From Lucinisca nassula (taxonomy: Eukaryota; Mollusca; Bivalvia; Lucinida; Lucinidae): 64,000 nt of DNA. The position numbers and the translations under genes were made by a program. The notes under the pieces are model-generated. The model was not told where the DNA came from, did no database searches, and saw nothing but the letters and a program-made list of their open reading frames with translations. Shown here piece by piece: positions 31,932 through 43,949 of the stretch. The stretch spans positions 130,108,027 to 130,172,026 of the forward strand of contig OY757023.1 of the NCBI GenBank assembly GCA_963580285.1. Reading direction: 5' to 3'. Each line of letters begins with the position of its first letter. Position 1 is the stretch's first letter.

Positions 31932-33493
31932 GTTTCATCTTGCATGTAATGTCAGAAATGCATTTTTCACTTCTAAAGAGCATAAGAATTATACACTTTG
32001 GTCATGTCAGAAAGTGTGTGATGCCCTCACCTTTCTACTTGACAATATTTATATTAGATTCGGTATTAAGTTATTCAGACAAATTGTGGGTATTCCGATG
32101 GGTACTAACTGCGCACCTCTTGTGTCTGATCTGTTCTTGTATTGTTATGAAAGAGACTTCATTTTGTCGCTTTCCATTGATAACCAATCTGAAATTATTG
32201 AAGCTTTTAGCTCTACTTCTAGATATTTAGATGATTTATTAAATATTGATAATACCTATTTTGATGGTTTGATCAGTCAGATTTACCCCCTAGAACTTCA
32301 GTTAAATAAAGCAAATTCTTCTGATACCGAGGCCCCGTTTTTGGATTTACATCTATCTATTGTAGATGGATTTGTTTCGTGCAAAATGTATGATAAACGC
32401 GATGACTTTGATTTTGAGATTGTAAATTTTCCTTTTTTGGATGGTGATGTTCCTCGTGCGCCATCCTATGGCGTATATATTTCGCAATTAATTCGATTTG
32501 CTAGAGTGTGTAGTCATGTAACTGACTTCAACACTCGTAATAAATTATTAACGGCTAAACTCCTTAATCAGGGTTATCGTTACCATAAACTACGCAAAGC
32601 CTTTTCAAAATTTTATAGACGCCATTCTGATTTAATTTCAAAATTCAATATTGTACTTAAATCTCTTCTGCAACAAGGTCTATCGGAACCCGAATTTTAT
32701 GGTGACTTAGTATATAATTTCAGAAAAATATATACCCGCAATGACTTCAGCACCCAATTTCGTAAAATCATTCTTCGATATAAAAAGATTGGATACAACA
32801 TGGATATTATACGACAGACTGCATGCGTGGTAGTTAACCCAATCACGGTTGGCAACTTTGCTACCCTCGTTAATTGCACGCCGGTGGGTCAGGCCTCAGA
32901 TTCTATGACGGCTCCAACGTAAAGGCTTATTGAAAATTAGAGAGAAAATGTTGGTTGGTGCCTGATGCTCTGTCTCTGGTCGGGCTCATCGGAGTCTAAC
33001 TGTTAGTTTTTTTTTGCTCCAGCATTTCAGTGGCTTCTTGCTGTCGAGTCCTCACCGTTGTCTCACCTCTGTGGTTCTTTGATTTTTGTGTTCACGGAGA
33101 TGTTGCACTGATGAGTTAGGAGGCCTTCATGCAGACTGAACAAATTATTTGTCTAAATCGCGACGGAAGTAAGGGCGAGGATTGTGGCCACGTAAAATCG
33201 ATTTAAGCCCCCCCAGTGGAAATCTTCCACTGACCGTTCCAAGGCGGCTCTTCTGTGGCGATTTATTTATGTTGTTGTTTGTTACTTACTGTGTGTATCA
33301 CTTGTGCCTTTTGGTTTTGGATGGCCATATTGCCATTTTGTGGGAAAGTAACTGTCCTTATGGCCTTCCTTTGTTTAGGTTTCCATTATGGTCTGATCGC
33401 TTACTGTTTGTATTTCTTTCCCTTTGGTGTCTTTTATTGGTGGAGTAAGTTAATTGTATCAATTCCTGATCTTTGTTTTACTTCTACTTTGAT
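31932..33493 (+). pseudogene. Naiad-like RT copy 3 with 3' tail
   Basis: The frame is open from about 31936 (LACNVRNAFFTSKEHKNYTL) to the TAA at 32922. It contains IVGIPMGTNCAPLVSDLFLY, YERDF and YLDDLL. The tail occupies 32923-33493 and ends ACTTCTACTTTG. It lacks the endonuclease, linker and first RT part, so it is a 5'-truncated but otherwise well-kept copy, very close to 12296-13713. Confidence 0.85.
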
Positions 33494-35510
33494 GACAAAC
33501 GTCATCAAACGCACCCATGAAATCATGTGCACAGTTTTCATTCCGTCTTTCTTGTCTAATTTGGTAATTATGCTAAGGTGATGTGTAGATTTAACATTCA
33601 AATCAACAACATACCAGTCACTTTAGATGTTGCTTCAGATTTTGTGAGATTTGTTATCCGACTCGAGATAAATGACCCTCAAGTCAAACTGTTGTTTGTT
33701 AATTTAACCATAACTATCCATTTAAAAAGAAAGGTTTACTCTAGGGAAAATCAATAACACTTGAGATTACTTTTCCTGGACATTAAGTTTTCAGAATTTG
33801 TATCTGCATAGGCACTAGCCAATTTATCTTTTTTGTATAGCCACTATGAAGGGAATCAAACGGTTCCCTGAAGCTGTATTCCAAAGCCATTTGAATTTGC
33901 TTTTAGAATTCACATGGTCGTACATTTGTCAGTGTTCCAAAACTTATGTGATCATGATTGTATTGTCTATATATTTGTATAGGTCTTTCACTTCATTGCA
34001 CAGAAATGCACTGGTAATTATTAAAGAAGCAAAAAGCAAGCAAGAACAGTGCTTAAAAGAACAGTGCACTTGCATTCAGCAGAAACATTCAGGAAGTGGT
34101 TGAAAGTTTTACAACCAGAAAAAAATACTAAAAGCTCGCTTCCGATAAATTAACCACTATATTGACTAAATAAATAGAAAAAATAAGACACTAAAGAAAC
34201 GTCAACAATTACAATACCAATGCAGAAAAGAGACATATTGATGCATGTGTACTATAAGAAAGGAAACTGTTACTCTCCCTGTCTAATAGCAAAATTTCTC
34301 TAGGTCATGGGACAGCTTTGTTTACACCAAATATTATGCGCCTTATCCATCAATGCTATCTTTTGCAACAGAAACTCAATTTCAGTGACATTTCGATTTT
34401 TGGAAATACTAACCAATAATTACTGTAAATTTTTTGTTAGGATAATAATCCAGCGTTCATAAAGACAGAGTGTATCTAAGGCTTAATCTGGCCATGGATT
34501 TATCAACAGAACTATTTTTACTAGTAACAACAAACCACTGACCATTGCGTCCTTGCATACCAGCTTGGAATGGAAATGAAAATAATGGATCTCCTTGCCT
34601 TACACCTATTTGAGTAGCATGACTTATACAAAGTAGAAGTAAAACAAAGATCAGGAATCGATACAATTAACTTACTCCACCCATCAAAGACACCAAGTCA
34701 TTAAATAAAGTTGCACATGTTCACAATAATTTTGCTGCTAATAAAAAGCAATATATGTTGTTAAGCCTAATTTGTTGATTAGAATACCTTTTGGTTTAAT
34801 TTTTGTTTGACTTTCTACGATTTTGGATAGATCATAGTGTATAAATGAAAGGGAAATATCAGAAATTCATGATATTTTAATAGTTTCTAAGCTAGATCAG
34901 CTCAATATGTATTCATTTTGATATGTATAATCTCATTTTTATTACGTAAGTGTTACGAATTGCCTTTTTGTAAGGTTCTTAGATGATTTCAATAAAATAG
35001 TAAATTTTGCAGAAACGACCTACATACATTAAAGGTGTAAAACTACAGTGTTACCGGCTTCGGATTTTCATAAAATTCGGCATAGCTAAAGAAGATACAT
35101 ATGGCAAGTTTTCCTAGCAAAATAAAATCTTGACAAAGACTAGAACATATCTATCTTAGGGATTGAGTTTTGATAATTTTTTAAAATTTTAATTAAAACA
35201 TGAGATTTTTGATAATTACTTTATCAGAAAATGTAAACTTTAATTAATTCAAAAGGTTTTTTAGTATCAAAGGAATGTCTATGGAGTTCAGCATTCAATA
35301 CAGCTCACAGATTTTGAAACTAAATAAAACATAAGATCTAAGACGCACTTATTTAGAGACAGACACCAGCTCATGGGGGGAGTCAGTTAGAGTGGCCTCC
35401 TGAGTCCTACTTTGATTTATATAATTTATTAAATAGTTTCATTTTTATAGATTGTGTATGCTGATTTATTAATATACAAAGTTTAAAGAAAAAACATGCA
35501 TGAGCACAGA
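33494..35510. other. AT-rich interior, no gene seen
   Basis: No frame here has recognisable protein features; the 86-codon frame at 33846 has no family character. A short minus-strand Naiad tail end lies at about 34628-34695 (AAAGTAGAAGTAAAACAAAG). Confidence 0.5.
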
Positions 35511-35770
35511 TGAAAGACCCCCTTTGAAACAACTAGACCGTAATGGAAACATCAACAGCGGAAAGCCAAAAGGACATTACTTTCTTACCTACTAGCCTAT
35601 CCAAAGCAAAATAAAATAAGCGTACACACACTCAAAGACAAGCCATAACAAAATAAACCGCGACAGAAGAACCGCTTTGGAACGTTCAGTGAAAAGAATT
35701 TCACCGGGGTGGGGTGGGGGGCTTAAATCGATTTTACGTTGTTCAGTCCGCATGAAGGCCTCCTAACGTA

Positions 35771-36225
35771 TCAGCGAAAGTCTCCGTGAACTAAAAGATC
35801 AACCAAACACAGGGTTGAAACAACGGTGGGGACTTGACAACAAGAAACCGCCACAGAAGAACTGCCTTGGAACGGTCAGTGAAAAGTATTTCGCTTGGGG
35901 ACTTAAATCGAATTTACGCGGCCGCAATCCTCGACCTTACTTCCGTCGTGATTTAGACCAATAATGTGTTCGGTCCGCATAAATAGAAGTGAAAGCAATG
36001 ATCAGGAATCGATACTATCAACCCACAGCTCCCATCAGAGACACCAAAGAATTCGTAACACATCAGTGCAACACCGCTGAGAATACAAAAATCAGACAAA
36101 CACAGAGATGAAACAACGGTGGGGACTCGAGAGCAAGAAATAACTGAAATGTTGAAGCAAACGAAAACCAACAGTTCGATTCCGATGGACCATACCAGAG
36201 ACAGAGCAACAGGTGCCAACCAACA
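35771..36225 (-). mobile_element. Chimeric Naiad-like tails
   Basis: Several minus-strand tail pieces are joined out of order: one up to about 35835, one restarting at ACAGAAGAACTGCCTTGG, and one restarting at AAATAGAAGTGAAAGC (35985). The joints suggest template switching or later deletion. Confidence 0.65.
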
Positions 36226-36265
36226 TTACATAAATTTACATTTTAATTCTAAGTCAAAAAGAAGT

Positions 36266-36500
36266 AAATTAGCCTTTAGCTGGTGTGTGAGAATGTGTGG
36301 CGGAGGTAAAACGTCACCCTTCCCAACATCATAGTGTAGATTATATTTTCTTGTCCTTTGGGATCATTGATTCCATTCTGGTATTTTGAAAATATCTGAG
36401 GGTCAACGATGAGGCCTAATTGACCGAAACTAGCTAGTCTTGCCCAGAAAACATGTAAACTCAACATGTTTTGGTTCTGTGGTGTAGTCCTTGCTTCCAA
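36266..36500 (+). mobile_element. Retrozyme-related fragment
   Basis: It aligns in order with the retrozyme interior (GGCGGAGGTAAAACGTC, CATAGTGTAGATTATATT) and holds a decayed hammerhead at 36400-36445. It is a different subfamily from 26172-26667. Confidence 0.65.
36400..36445 (+). ncRNA. Decayed hammerhead
   Basis: GGGTCAA (36400) and TTGCCC flank a core CGATGA in place of CTGATGA. Stem II (GGCC...GACC), GAAAC and a GTC cut triplet remain. The lost U in the core should abolish cleavage. Confidence 0.6.
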
Positions 36501-36803
36501 AGGATAACCCTTTTATAGAACATATTTATAACCGCAATGACTTCAGCACCCAATTTCGTTAAATCATTCTTCGATATAAAAAGATTGGGCACAACATAAA
36601 TGTTATACGACAGACTGCGTGCATGGTAGTTAACCCAATCACAGTTGACAACTTTGCTTCCCTCTTACATTGCACGCCGGTGGGTCAGGCCTCAGATTCT
36701 ATGACGGTTCAAGCGTAAATAAAAATCAAAAATGAGTTTCTTTAAGAGCAATGAAAACATTCATAAGATAGAAGATGGGTCATACTACGTAGTTTCGGCT
36801 AAT

Positions 36804-37370
36804 AAAGTAGAAGTAAAACGAAGATCAGGAATTGATACAATTAACTTACTCCATCCATAAAAGACACCAAAGGGAAAGAAATACAAACATTAAGCGACCA
36901 GACCATAATGAAAACCTAAACAAAGGAAGGCCATATGGACAGTTACTTTCCCACAAAATGGCCATATGGCCATCCAAAATTAAAAGACACAAGTGATACA
37001 CACAGTAAGTAACAAACAACAACATAAATAAATCGCCACAGAAGAGCCGCCTTGGAACGGTCAGTGGAAGATTTCCACTGGGGGGCTTAAATCGATTTTA
37101 CGTGGCCACAATCCTCGCCCTTACTTCCGTCGCGATTTAGAAAAATAATTTGTTCAGTCCGCATGAAGGCCTCCTAACTCATCAGTGCAACATCTCCGTG
37201 AACACAGAAATCAAAGAACCACAGAGGTGAGACAACGGTGAGGACTCGACAGCAAGAAACCACTGAAATGCTGGAGCAAAAGAAAACCAACAGTTAGACT
37301 CCGATGAGCCCGACCAGAGACAGAGCATCAGGCACCAACCAACATTATCTCTTTAATTTTCAATAAGCCT
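36804..37370 (-). mobile_element. 3' tail of Naiad-like element 1
   Basis: The tail follows the TAA of the main RT frame. It contains the AGTGGAA/TTCCACT stem near 37065-37080 and ends at 36804 (AAAGTAGAAG on plus). I looked for a SECIS element here and could not identify one by eye. Confidence 0.85.
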
Positions 37371-40130
37371 TTACGTTGGAGCCGTCATAGAATCTGAGGC
37401 CTGACCCACCGGCGTGCAATTAAAGAGGGAAGCAAAGTTGCCAACCGTGATTGGGTTAACTACCATGCATGCAGTCTGTCGTATAATATCCATGTTGTAC
37501 CCAATCTTTTTATATCGAAGAGTGATTTTACGAAATTGGGTGCTGAAGTCATTGCGGTTATATATTTTTCTGAATTTATATACTAAGTCACCATAAAATT
37601 CGGGTTCCGATAGACCTTGTTGCAGAAGAGATTTAAGTCCAATATTGAATTTTGAAATGAAATCAGAATGGCGTCTATAAAATTTTGAAAAGGCTTTGCG
37701 TAGTTTATGGTACCGATAACCCTGATTAAGAAGTTTAGCCGTTAATAATTTATTACGAGTGTTGAAGTCAGTTACATGACTACACACTCTAGCAAATCGA
37801 ATTAATTGCGAAATATAAACGCCATAGGATGGCGCACGAGGAGCATCACCATCCAAAAAAGGAAAATTTACAATCTCAAAATCAAAGTCATCGCGTTTAT
37901 CATAAATTTTGCACGAAACAAATCCATCTACAATAGATAGATGTAAATCCAAAAACGGGGCCTCGGTATCAGAAGAATTTGCTTTATTTAACTGAAGTTC
38001 TAGGGGGTAAATCTGACTGATCAAACCATCAAAATAGGTATTATCAATATTTAATAAATCATCTAAATATCTAGAAGTAGAGCTAAAAGCTTCAATAATT
38101 TCAGATTGGTTATCAATGGAAAGCGACAAAATGAAGTCTCTTTCATAACAATACAAGAACAGATCAGCCACAAGAGGTGCGCAATTAGTACCCATCGGAA
38201 TACCCACAATTTGTCTAAATAACTTAGTACCGAATCTAATATAAATATTGTCAAGTAGAAAGGTGATGGCATCACACACTTTCTGACATGACCAAAGTGT
38301 ATAATTCTTATGCTCTTTAGAAGTGAAAAATGCATTTCTGACATTACATGCAAGATAGAGAGAATCTTCTCTGTGAAAAGCCCATTCAATTAAATCATTA
38401 AGCTTTTCTTTTATAAGATTATGAGGAAGTGTAGTGTAAAGAGTGGAAAAATCGTAGGTAGACAGACTAGAAGCACGAAACTGTCTAGATTTCAATTTAT
38501 TTAAAACCTCATTTGAATTTTTTATAGACCAAAACAGATTTCTTCCTGATCTTTCAAAGACTTTATCACAATATTTAATTACATGCGTTTTAATAGCAGT
38601 AAGACAGGAAGTTAATAATTTAGAAAGTTCAGTGGTAGTGCAAGAACTAGAATTTGCAATAAACCGTGCTTTGTAAGGTTTTTTATGAAGTTTTGGTAAC
38701 CAGTATAGCGTAGGAAGCTTGTCTTGGCCTTCGTTAACACACACAGCAAACTTGGTGGCTGAAAGACAAACATGTTTATCTACTATAGCTCTCTCTTCAG
38801 CCAAAGGCTGAAGTTCATAGGCCTTAGTACCACCAAGCTCCTGCTTAAGCGTGTTAACATAGTGGAGCCGTCACACAACGACGACGTTGTTAGCGGCCTT
38901 GTCTGCAGGGGCCAAAACAAACTTCTTATGAAATTCTTGAATACCTAGTTTAAGATGACGTAAAGACGTCTTTGGCTTAGGAGGTAATAAGTTAGTATTT
39001 TGAGAATAGAAAGAAATGCGTTTATTCACTAGTCTTAAAATGCTAAGTTTCCAGTCCTTTAGGGCTTTATACTCAACATACTCTCGCTTACACCATCGAT
39101 TACCGAATTCATTCAAGGAAGCAGCGATTTCATCTCTACATTTACTGAAATCAATTTTAGAAGGAAACCGATATTTCGGTCCTTTAGAAATTATATTCCT
39201 TATCCTAGAATCAGGAATAATTTTCAAATTGCCAGTAATTACATGACCAGCAGCAGGATAGCAATACTTTGAGTTTTTACAATCAATTTTACAATCAGGA
39301 GTATTAGTATCAATATCAAGATCTGAAACAAGTTTATTGAAATTAAAAATGATAGATCTAACAGGTTTGTTATATTTATAGCAAATTATAGGTTTTTCAG
39401 TATTTTGAAAATAAGCAGGAATGGAAGAAAGCACCGATCTCTCACGGAAGATACTGGGCAAATCTATAAAATCCATACCCTTATTAATGAAGGATATTTT
39501 GAAGAAATGACGTTTATGATTAATTTCAGAATCAATGTAAGGACGGAGAGTATGCTGAGTATAGCCTCTAGTTAAGAGAGCCGCATCATATAACTGATGA
39601 GAACTATCGTAGAATTTATTCGCTTCGGTGTCCAGAAGACGTAAAACAGAAACGGGTAATGAACTTAAAAATGAAAGCATAGAGTGGCGTCCATGATTTA
39701 ATAATATAATTGACAGTCACTTCAGTCTAGTATTGTTTCGTTTAAACGCGCGTGATTTACGTTTAAAGTTACCATTTTTCCTGGTGCCGTGAGATCTAGT
39801 TCTGCGTTTTCGACATTCCAGGAGTGAGAAAATATCAAAGTCCGGCATTCTGGAAATATTACCCTCATGATAAATGTTGTCATTAAATCCCAGTGGAAAA
39901 GGGGTCTGTAAAAATCTAATCCATTTCAGTTCAGCTTCATGTCTATTGATTATTTTGAATCTAGATGTAGAATTTGCATCGTAATAAAGTTTTTCCACTG
40001 GTTGTATAATAATGTTATTTACAGAATGACCTGTACGTCGAAAGTGGCGGTACAAGAAAGTGTCAGTTTTCTTAGGCTTACTCATTCTACGATAATGCTC
40101 GTTCAATCTAGTTTTAAGCATGCGGTTAGT
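37371..40130 (-). CDS. Naiad-like polyprotein 1 (EN-linker-RT) with two UGA
   Basis: One frame runs from 40130 to the TAA at 37371, interrupted only by TGA at 39719-39717 and 38873-38871. It starts inside the GIY-YIG endonuclease (MLKTRLNEHYRRMSKPKKTD); the start of the domain is lost where it joins the retrozyme. Next come a basic linker (RKRRTRSHGTRKNGNFKRK), MLSFLSSLPVSVLRLLDTEA, a Cys-rich CxC-region relative (DCKIDCKNSKYC) with GHVITGNLKIIPDSRI, then LAPADKAANNVVVV. The RT spans about 38804-37371 with KLPTLYWLPKLHKKPYKARF, TYDFSTLYTTLP, GIPMGTNCAPLVADLFLYC, YLDDLL and the C-terminus DSMTAPT. The role is target-primed insertion by EN cleavage and reverse transcription. If UGA is read as selenocysteine, 920 codons are continuous. 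Confidence 0.85.
38871..38873 (-). other. In-frame TGA, site 4, Naiad copy 1
   Basis: Between NNVVVV and RLHYVNTLKQEL; same position as 25675-25677. The frame continues without a break to the RT stop. Confidence 0.75.
39717..39719 (-). other. In-frame TGA, site 3, Naiad copy 1
   Basis: Between NNTRLK and LSIILLNHGRHSML; same position as 27018-27020. Confidence 0.75.
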
Positions 40131-40987
40131 TCATCAGTGACCCTGTAATGATCCGACAACGAAAGCCAGAGGAAACATACTGCAATTTTGCGAATTTCGA
40201 ATAGGCAGTCGATTCAAAGACTGATATAAATCAAAATGGGGTCCAAATAATTAAAAACCTGTCTAGAATATGAGTCTAAAACAATAATCTATATCTGATT
40301 TCTCAGAATATTCACGCTGATCTCAAAGGACCAAAAGTAAAATATAAACTACACTATGGTTGATGTACGGGAAAGGGAAAAATAAAAAAGGCTTATTGAG
40401 AATTAGAGAGATCTAATTCAAGGTAATGTTGATTGGCGCCTGATGCTCTGTCTCTGGTCGGATCCACCAGAGTCAAACTGTTGGTTTTCTTTTGCTCCAG
40501 CATTTCAGTGGTTTCTTGCTGTCGAGTCCTCACCGTTGTCTCGCCTCTGTGGTTGTTTGATTATTTGTGTTCACGGAGATGTTGCACTGATGAGTCAGGA
40601 GCCTTCATGCGGACTGAACAAATTATTTGTCTAAATCGCGACGGAAGTAAGGGCGAGGATTGTGGCCACGGAAAATCGATTTAAGCCCCCGCCCCCACCC
40701 TCCCCCCAGTGGAATTTGTGTCCGCTGACCGTTCCAATGCGGTTCTTCTGTCGCGGTTTATTTTTGTTATGGTTTGTCTTTGGGTGTTTGTGTCGCTGAT
40801 GTTGTTTAATTTTGGTTAGCCTATTGGCCATTTTGTGTGAAAGTAACTCTCGGTTTGGCTTTCCGCTGTTAGTGTTTCCATTAGGGTCTGTTGTTTCATG
40901 TTTGTGTGTCTTTCCCTTTGGTGTCTCTGATGGGAGCTGTGGGTTGATTGTATCGATTCCTTATCATTGCCTCCACTTCTATTTTCG

Positions 40988-41870
40988 CTGGAACCACCAT
41001 AGAATCTGAGGCATGACCCAACGGCGTGTAATTAAAGAGGGATGCAATTTTATCAACCATGATTGGGTTAACTACCATGCATGCAGTCTGTCGTATAGCA
41101 GTTATGCTGCACCCAATCCTTTTATACCGAAGAATGATTTTAAGAAATTTGGTACTGAAGTCCTTGCAAGTATATATTTTTCTGAACAAATATACTAAGT
41201 CTTTATACAATTCGGTTCCGACAGACATTATTGCAGAAGAGATTTAAGTCCAACATTCAATTTTGAAGTTAACAATTTATTACCAGTGTGGAAGTCAGTT
41301 ACATGACTAGACATTCTCGCAAATCAAATTAATTGCGAAATATATACGCCATAGGAAGCCGCAAGAGGACTATCACTGTCCAAGAAAGTAAAATTTACAA
41401 TCTCAAAATCAAAATCATCGCGTTTATCATATATTTTGCAGGAAACAAAGCCGTCCACAATAGATAGATGTACAATTAAAAACAGGGGTTCTGTAGCAGA
41501 AGAATTTGCTTCATTTAACTGGTGATCTTGGGGAGTTTGTGTGTGTGTGTGGGGGGGGGGTATTAAATTTGGCGGACTAAACCATCGAAATAGGCATTGT
41601 TAATATTTAATAAATCATCCAAATATCTAGAAGTAGAGCTAAAGGCTTCAGTGATTTCTAATTGGTTTTCTACGAAAGGAACATCATGAAGTATCTTTCG
41701 TAACAAACAAAGAACAGATCAACCACAAGGGGTGTGCAATTCGTACCCAGAATGTATCTAAATAACTAAATCTCATGTAAATATTGTCAAGGAGAAAGTT
41801 GCGAGCTTCACGTACTTTTTGACGGGATCATAATGAATAATGTTTGTGTTCATAAGATGTGAAAAGTGTG
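40988..41870 (-). pseudogene. Degenerate Naiad-like RT fragment
   Basis: It starts at the C-terminus of the RT (CGCTGGAACC on plus, reverse of the stop region) and runs back through YLDDLL-equivalent sequence near 41605-41650. Many frameshifts are present. It faces the preceding plus-strand tail, giving a tail-to-tail pair. A G-rich/TG-rich insertion lies at 41535-41562. Confidence 0.75.
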
Positions 41871-42654
41871 GTTCTATCGTTTTGCACATTTGATCGCAAT
41901 TATTAGAAAAAAAAGGTTAGCCACACTAAGGAACGGGTGGTTGCCGTAGTTTTAATGCAGGAAAAGGAGCAAAACAAGGGCCAGCTCAATGTTACATAGC
42001 GCATTTCCAGACTGTAAGATTAGAATTTGTTTTCACATAAAAAAATATTAATTAGGAAGTTATATTGTATGAAAAGTTTAATATTAGAAACTAATGTCTC
42101 TTGTCTAGGTGGTCTTTAAGATACATGTTTGTCAGGCAGCATAGTTTACGCTTTAAACCAGTAAAAGAACGTCTATTTATAATGTATTTGATAATGTTTA
42201 ATATCCTTTTCTTGTCTCGTTTAAGGTTGAACAGCGCAGATGGGCTCACAACACTAGTCGGTGTATTGGTGCAATGACGTGACTTGTTTTGTATTAATGT
42301 GTATTGTTTCAATTATTGTTTCCGCATCGCAAGTTTTGTCCACAACTCCTTTATTTATTGCCTATTTCCTTTTCGGTTTACATGATCATAATATTAAAAT
42401 AATCGAAATAAAACAAACTTTGTTGTTTTTGTTCAACCATTTTTTTTTGGTCTGTATAGGATATAAAAGCTATATCATCACGTAAACAAGTCCACATATG
42501 GGATGCCCCTTAACCATTTTGGTACCAAAATGGAATCTAGCAAGTGTCCATTGCAAAATTTAGGGGCATCAGGTTCCGTTTTCTTCAGAAACTATTCGGA
42601 AATTGGTTGAAAATTTTGCAAACTCTGTAGGCCCTGATCTGACGCCGGGGTGCA
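41871..42654. other. No gene seen; B-type end near 42478
   Basis: A 73-codon minus frame (42091-42312) rich in Lys and Arg has no family match I can name. CATCACGTAAACAAGTCCAC at 42477 looks like a family B terminal repeat without the rest of the element. Confidence 0.4.
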
Positions 42655-43949
42655 GTGGAGTTCATTTCACTGGCCGGTCCAAGACGGTTCTTCTGTCGCG
42701 GTTTATTTTTGTGATTGTTTGTCTTTGAGTGTGTGTATCGCTTGCTCTTTAGCTCACCAGAGCCGAAGGCTCAGGGGGAGCTTATAGGATAGGCAGTTGT
42801 CCGTCGTCTGCGTCCGTCAACACTTTCAAACAACATCTCCTCTGAAGCCACTGGGCCGATTGGGCCCAAATTTTATCTGTAGCATCCTTAGGCTAGGGGA
42901 TTGAACTTTTGTGTGTTTTTTTATGAAAATCGGCTCATTAGTTTGGTTACCATGGCAACTTAGAATTTCCATAGACTTATAACGGGGAAAATTAAAAAAT
43001 GGCATTTACTGCCAAGCCACTGCAGATGTTTTGACAAAACTTTGATAGGAATGTTCTTTAGGCAATCTTCTTTCTGTCATAAGATTTTAAGCCTACTGCT
43101 CATTTTCGTTGGTTACCATGGAAACCAAAATGCAAAAAATAGAAAAAAAAAATACATGATAAATTATCTCCTCAGAAACCGAAAGCTCTAGGAGGTGGAG
43201 ACTTTATGAAAATATTCACCATATTTGCCTTTACAGATTTTGTGTTTTTTTTTTTTATATAAAATTCGGCCCTTTAGTGTGGTTGCTATGGCATAGACTT
43301 ATAATAGGGAAAATTAAAAAATGGCATTAACTGCCAAACCTTTGCAGATAATTTGACACAACTTTCATAGAAATGTTCCTTAAGCAATCTGCCATATGGT
43401 TTAAGGCCTATTGCTCTTTTTTACTGGTTGCTATGGAAACCAACATGAAAAAATAGAAGAAAAAAACTTTAAAAAATCATCTCCTTAGAAACCATATGCT
43501 CTTTGAGGCTGAGAGTTTATGGAAATATTCAAAATATTTGCCTTTACAGGCTTTATGTTTTAGCTCACTAGAGCCGAAGGCTCGGGGAGCTTATAGGATA
43601 GGCAACAGTCCGTCGTCGCCGTATGTCGTATGTCTGGTGTCAACACTTTTAAACATCTTCTCCTCTGAAGCCATTGGGCCGATTGGGCCCAAATTTTATC
43701 TGTAGCATCCTTGGGCTTGGGGATTGAAAGTTTGTGTTTTTTTATGAAATCGGCTGTTCGTTTGGTTGCTATGGCAACTTAGAATTTCCCTGGACTTACA
43801 ATGGGGAAAATTGAAAAATGACATTTACTGCCAAGTCATTGGAGATATTTTGACAAAACTTTTATAGAAATGTTTCTTGAGTACACTTCTCTCAGCCATA
43901 TGCTTTAATGCCAACCTGAGGGCCCCCCAGGTTATGCCGGGGCCATGCC

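Larger units (their letters stand above)
31292..35526. mobile_element. Unassigned 4.2-kb element with 16-bp TIRs
   Basis: CAAAGGGGGTCTTTCA at 31292-31307 is matched by its exact complement at 35511-35526. AAACA lies directly outside both ends (31287-31291 and 35527-35531) as a possible 5-bp duplication. The inside is AT-rich, lacks any transposase I recognise, and contains a Naiad copy (31932-33493). It is probably a non-autonomous DNA transposon; the superfamily is unknown. Confidence 0.65.
31202..35770 (-). mobile_element. Naiad-like 3' tail split by 4.2-kb element
   Basis: The tail in minus orientation ends at 31291 (GGGAAAGAAACA) and resumes at 35527 (AAACAACTAGACCGTAATGG). Both parts align to one tail copy. 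The 31202-31245 edge is rearranged. Confidence 0.7.
36722..40386 (-). mobile_element. Retrozyme (minus), split by Naiad 1
   Basis: The 3' part (36722-36803) reads TTTATTAGCCGAAACTAC then GTAGTATGACCC and on to the element end. The 5' part (40131-40386) ends CAGGGTCACTGATGA. Joined, they rebuild one hammerhead apart from about four missing bases of stem II. Naiad copy 1 is inserted exactly there. Confidence 0.75.
36515..40987 (+). pseudogene. Naiad-like copy 6, split by retrozyme and Naiad 1
   Basis: The RT C-terminal part (36515-36716, ending at TAA in GCGTAAA) and the tail (about 40387-40987, starting AGGCTTATTGAGAATTAGAG) are the two halves of one plus-strand copy. The retrozyme at 36722-40386 lies between them. 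The RT part has frameshifts. Confidence 0.7.

Noticed and set aside
36870..36960. Candidate SECIS near the end of the Naiad tail (TGAT...TTAA...TGAT)
   Set aside because: The order of TGAT, AA and TGAT is suggestive, but the helix between them pairs poorly by hand, so I do not annotate it.
42091..42312. Basic 73-codon minus-strand frame
   Set aside because: No domain, no context and no start signal; likely chance.
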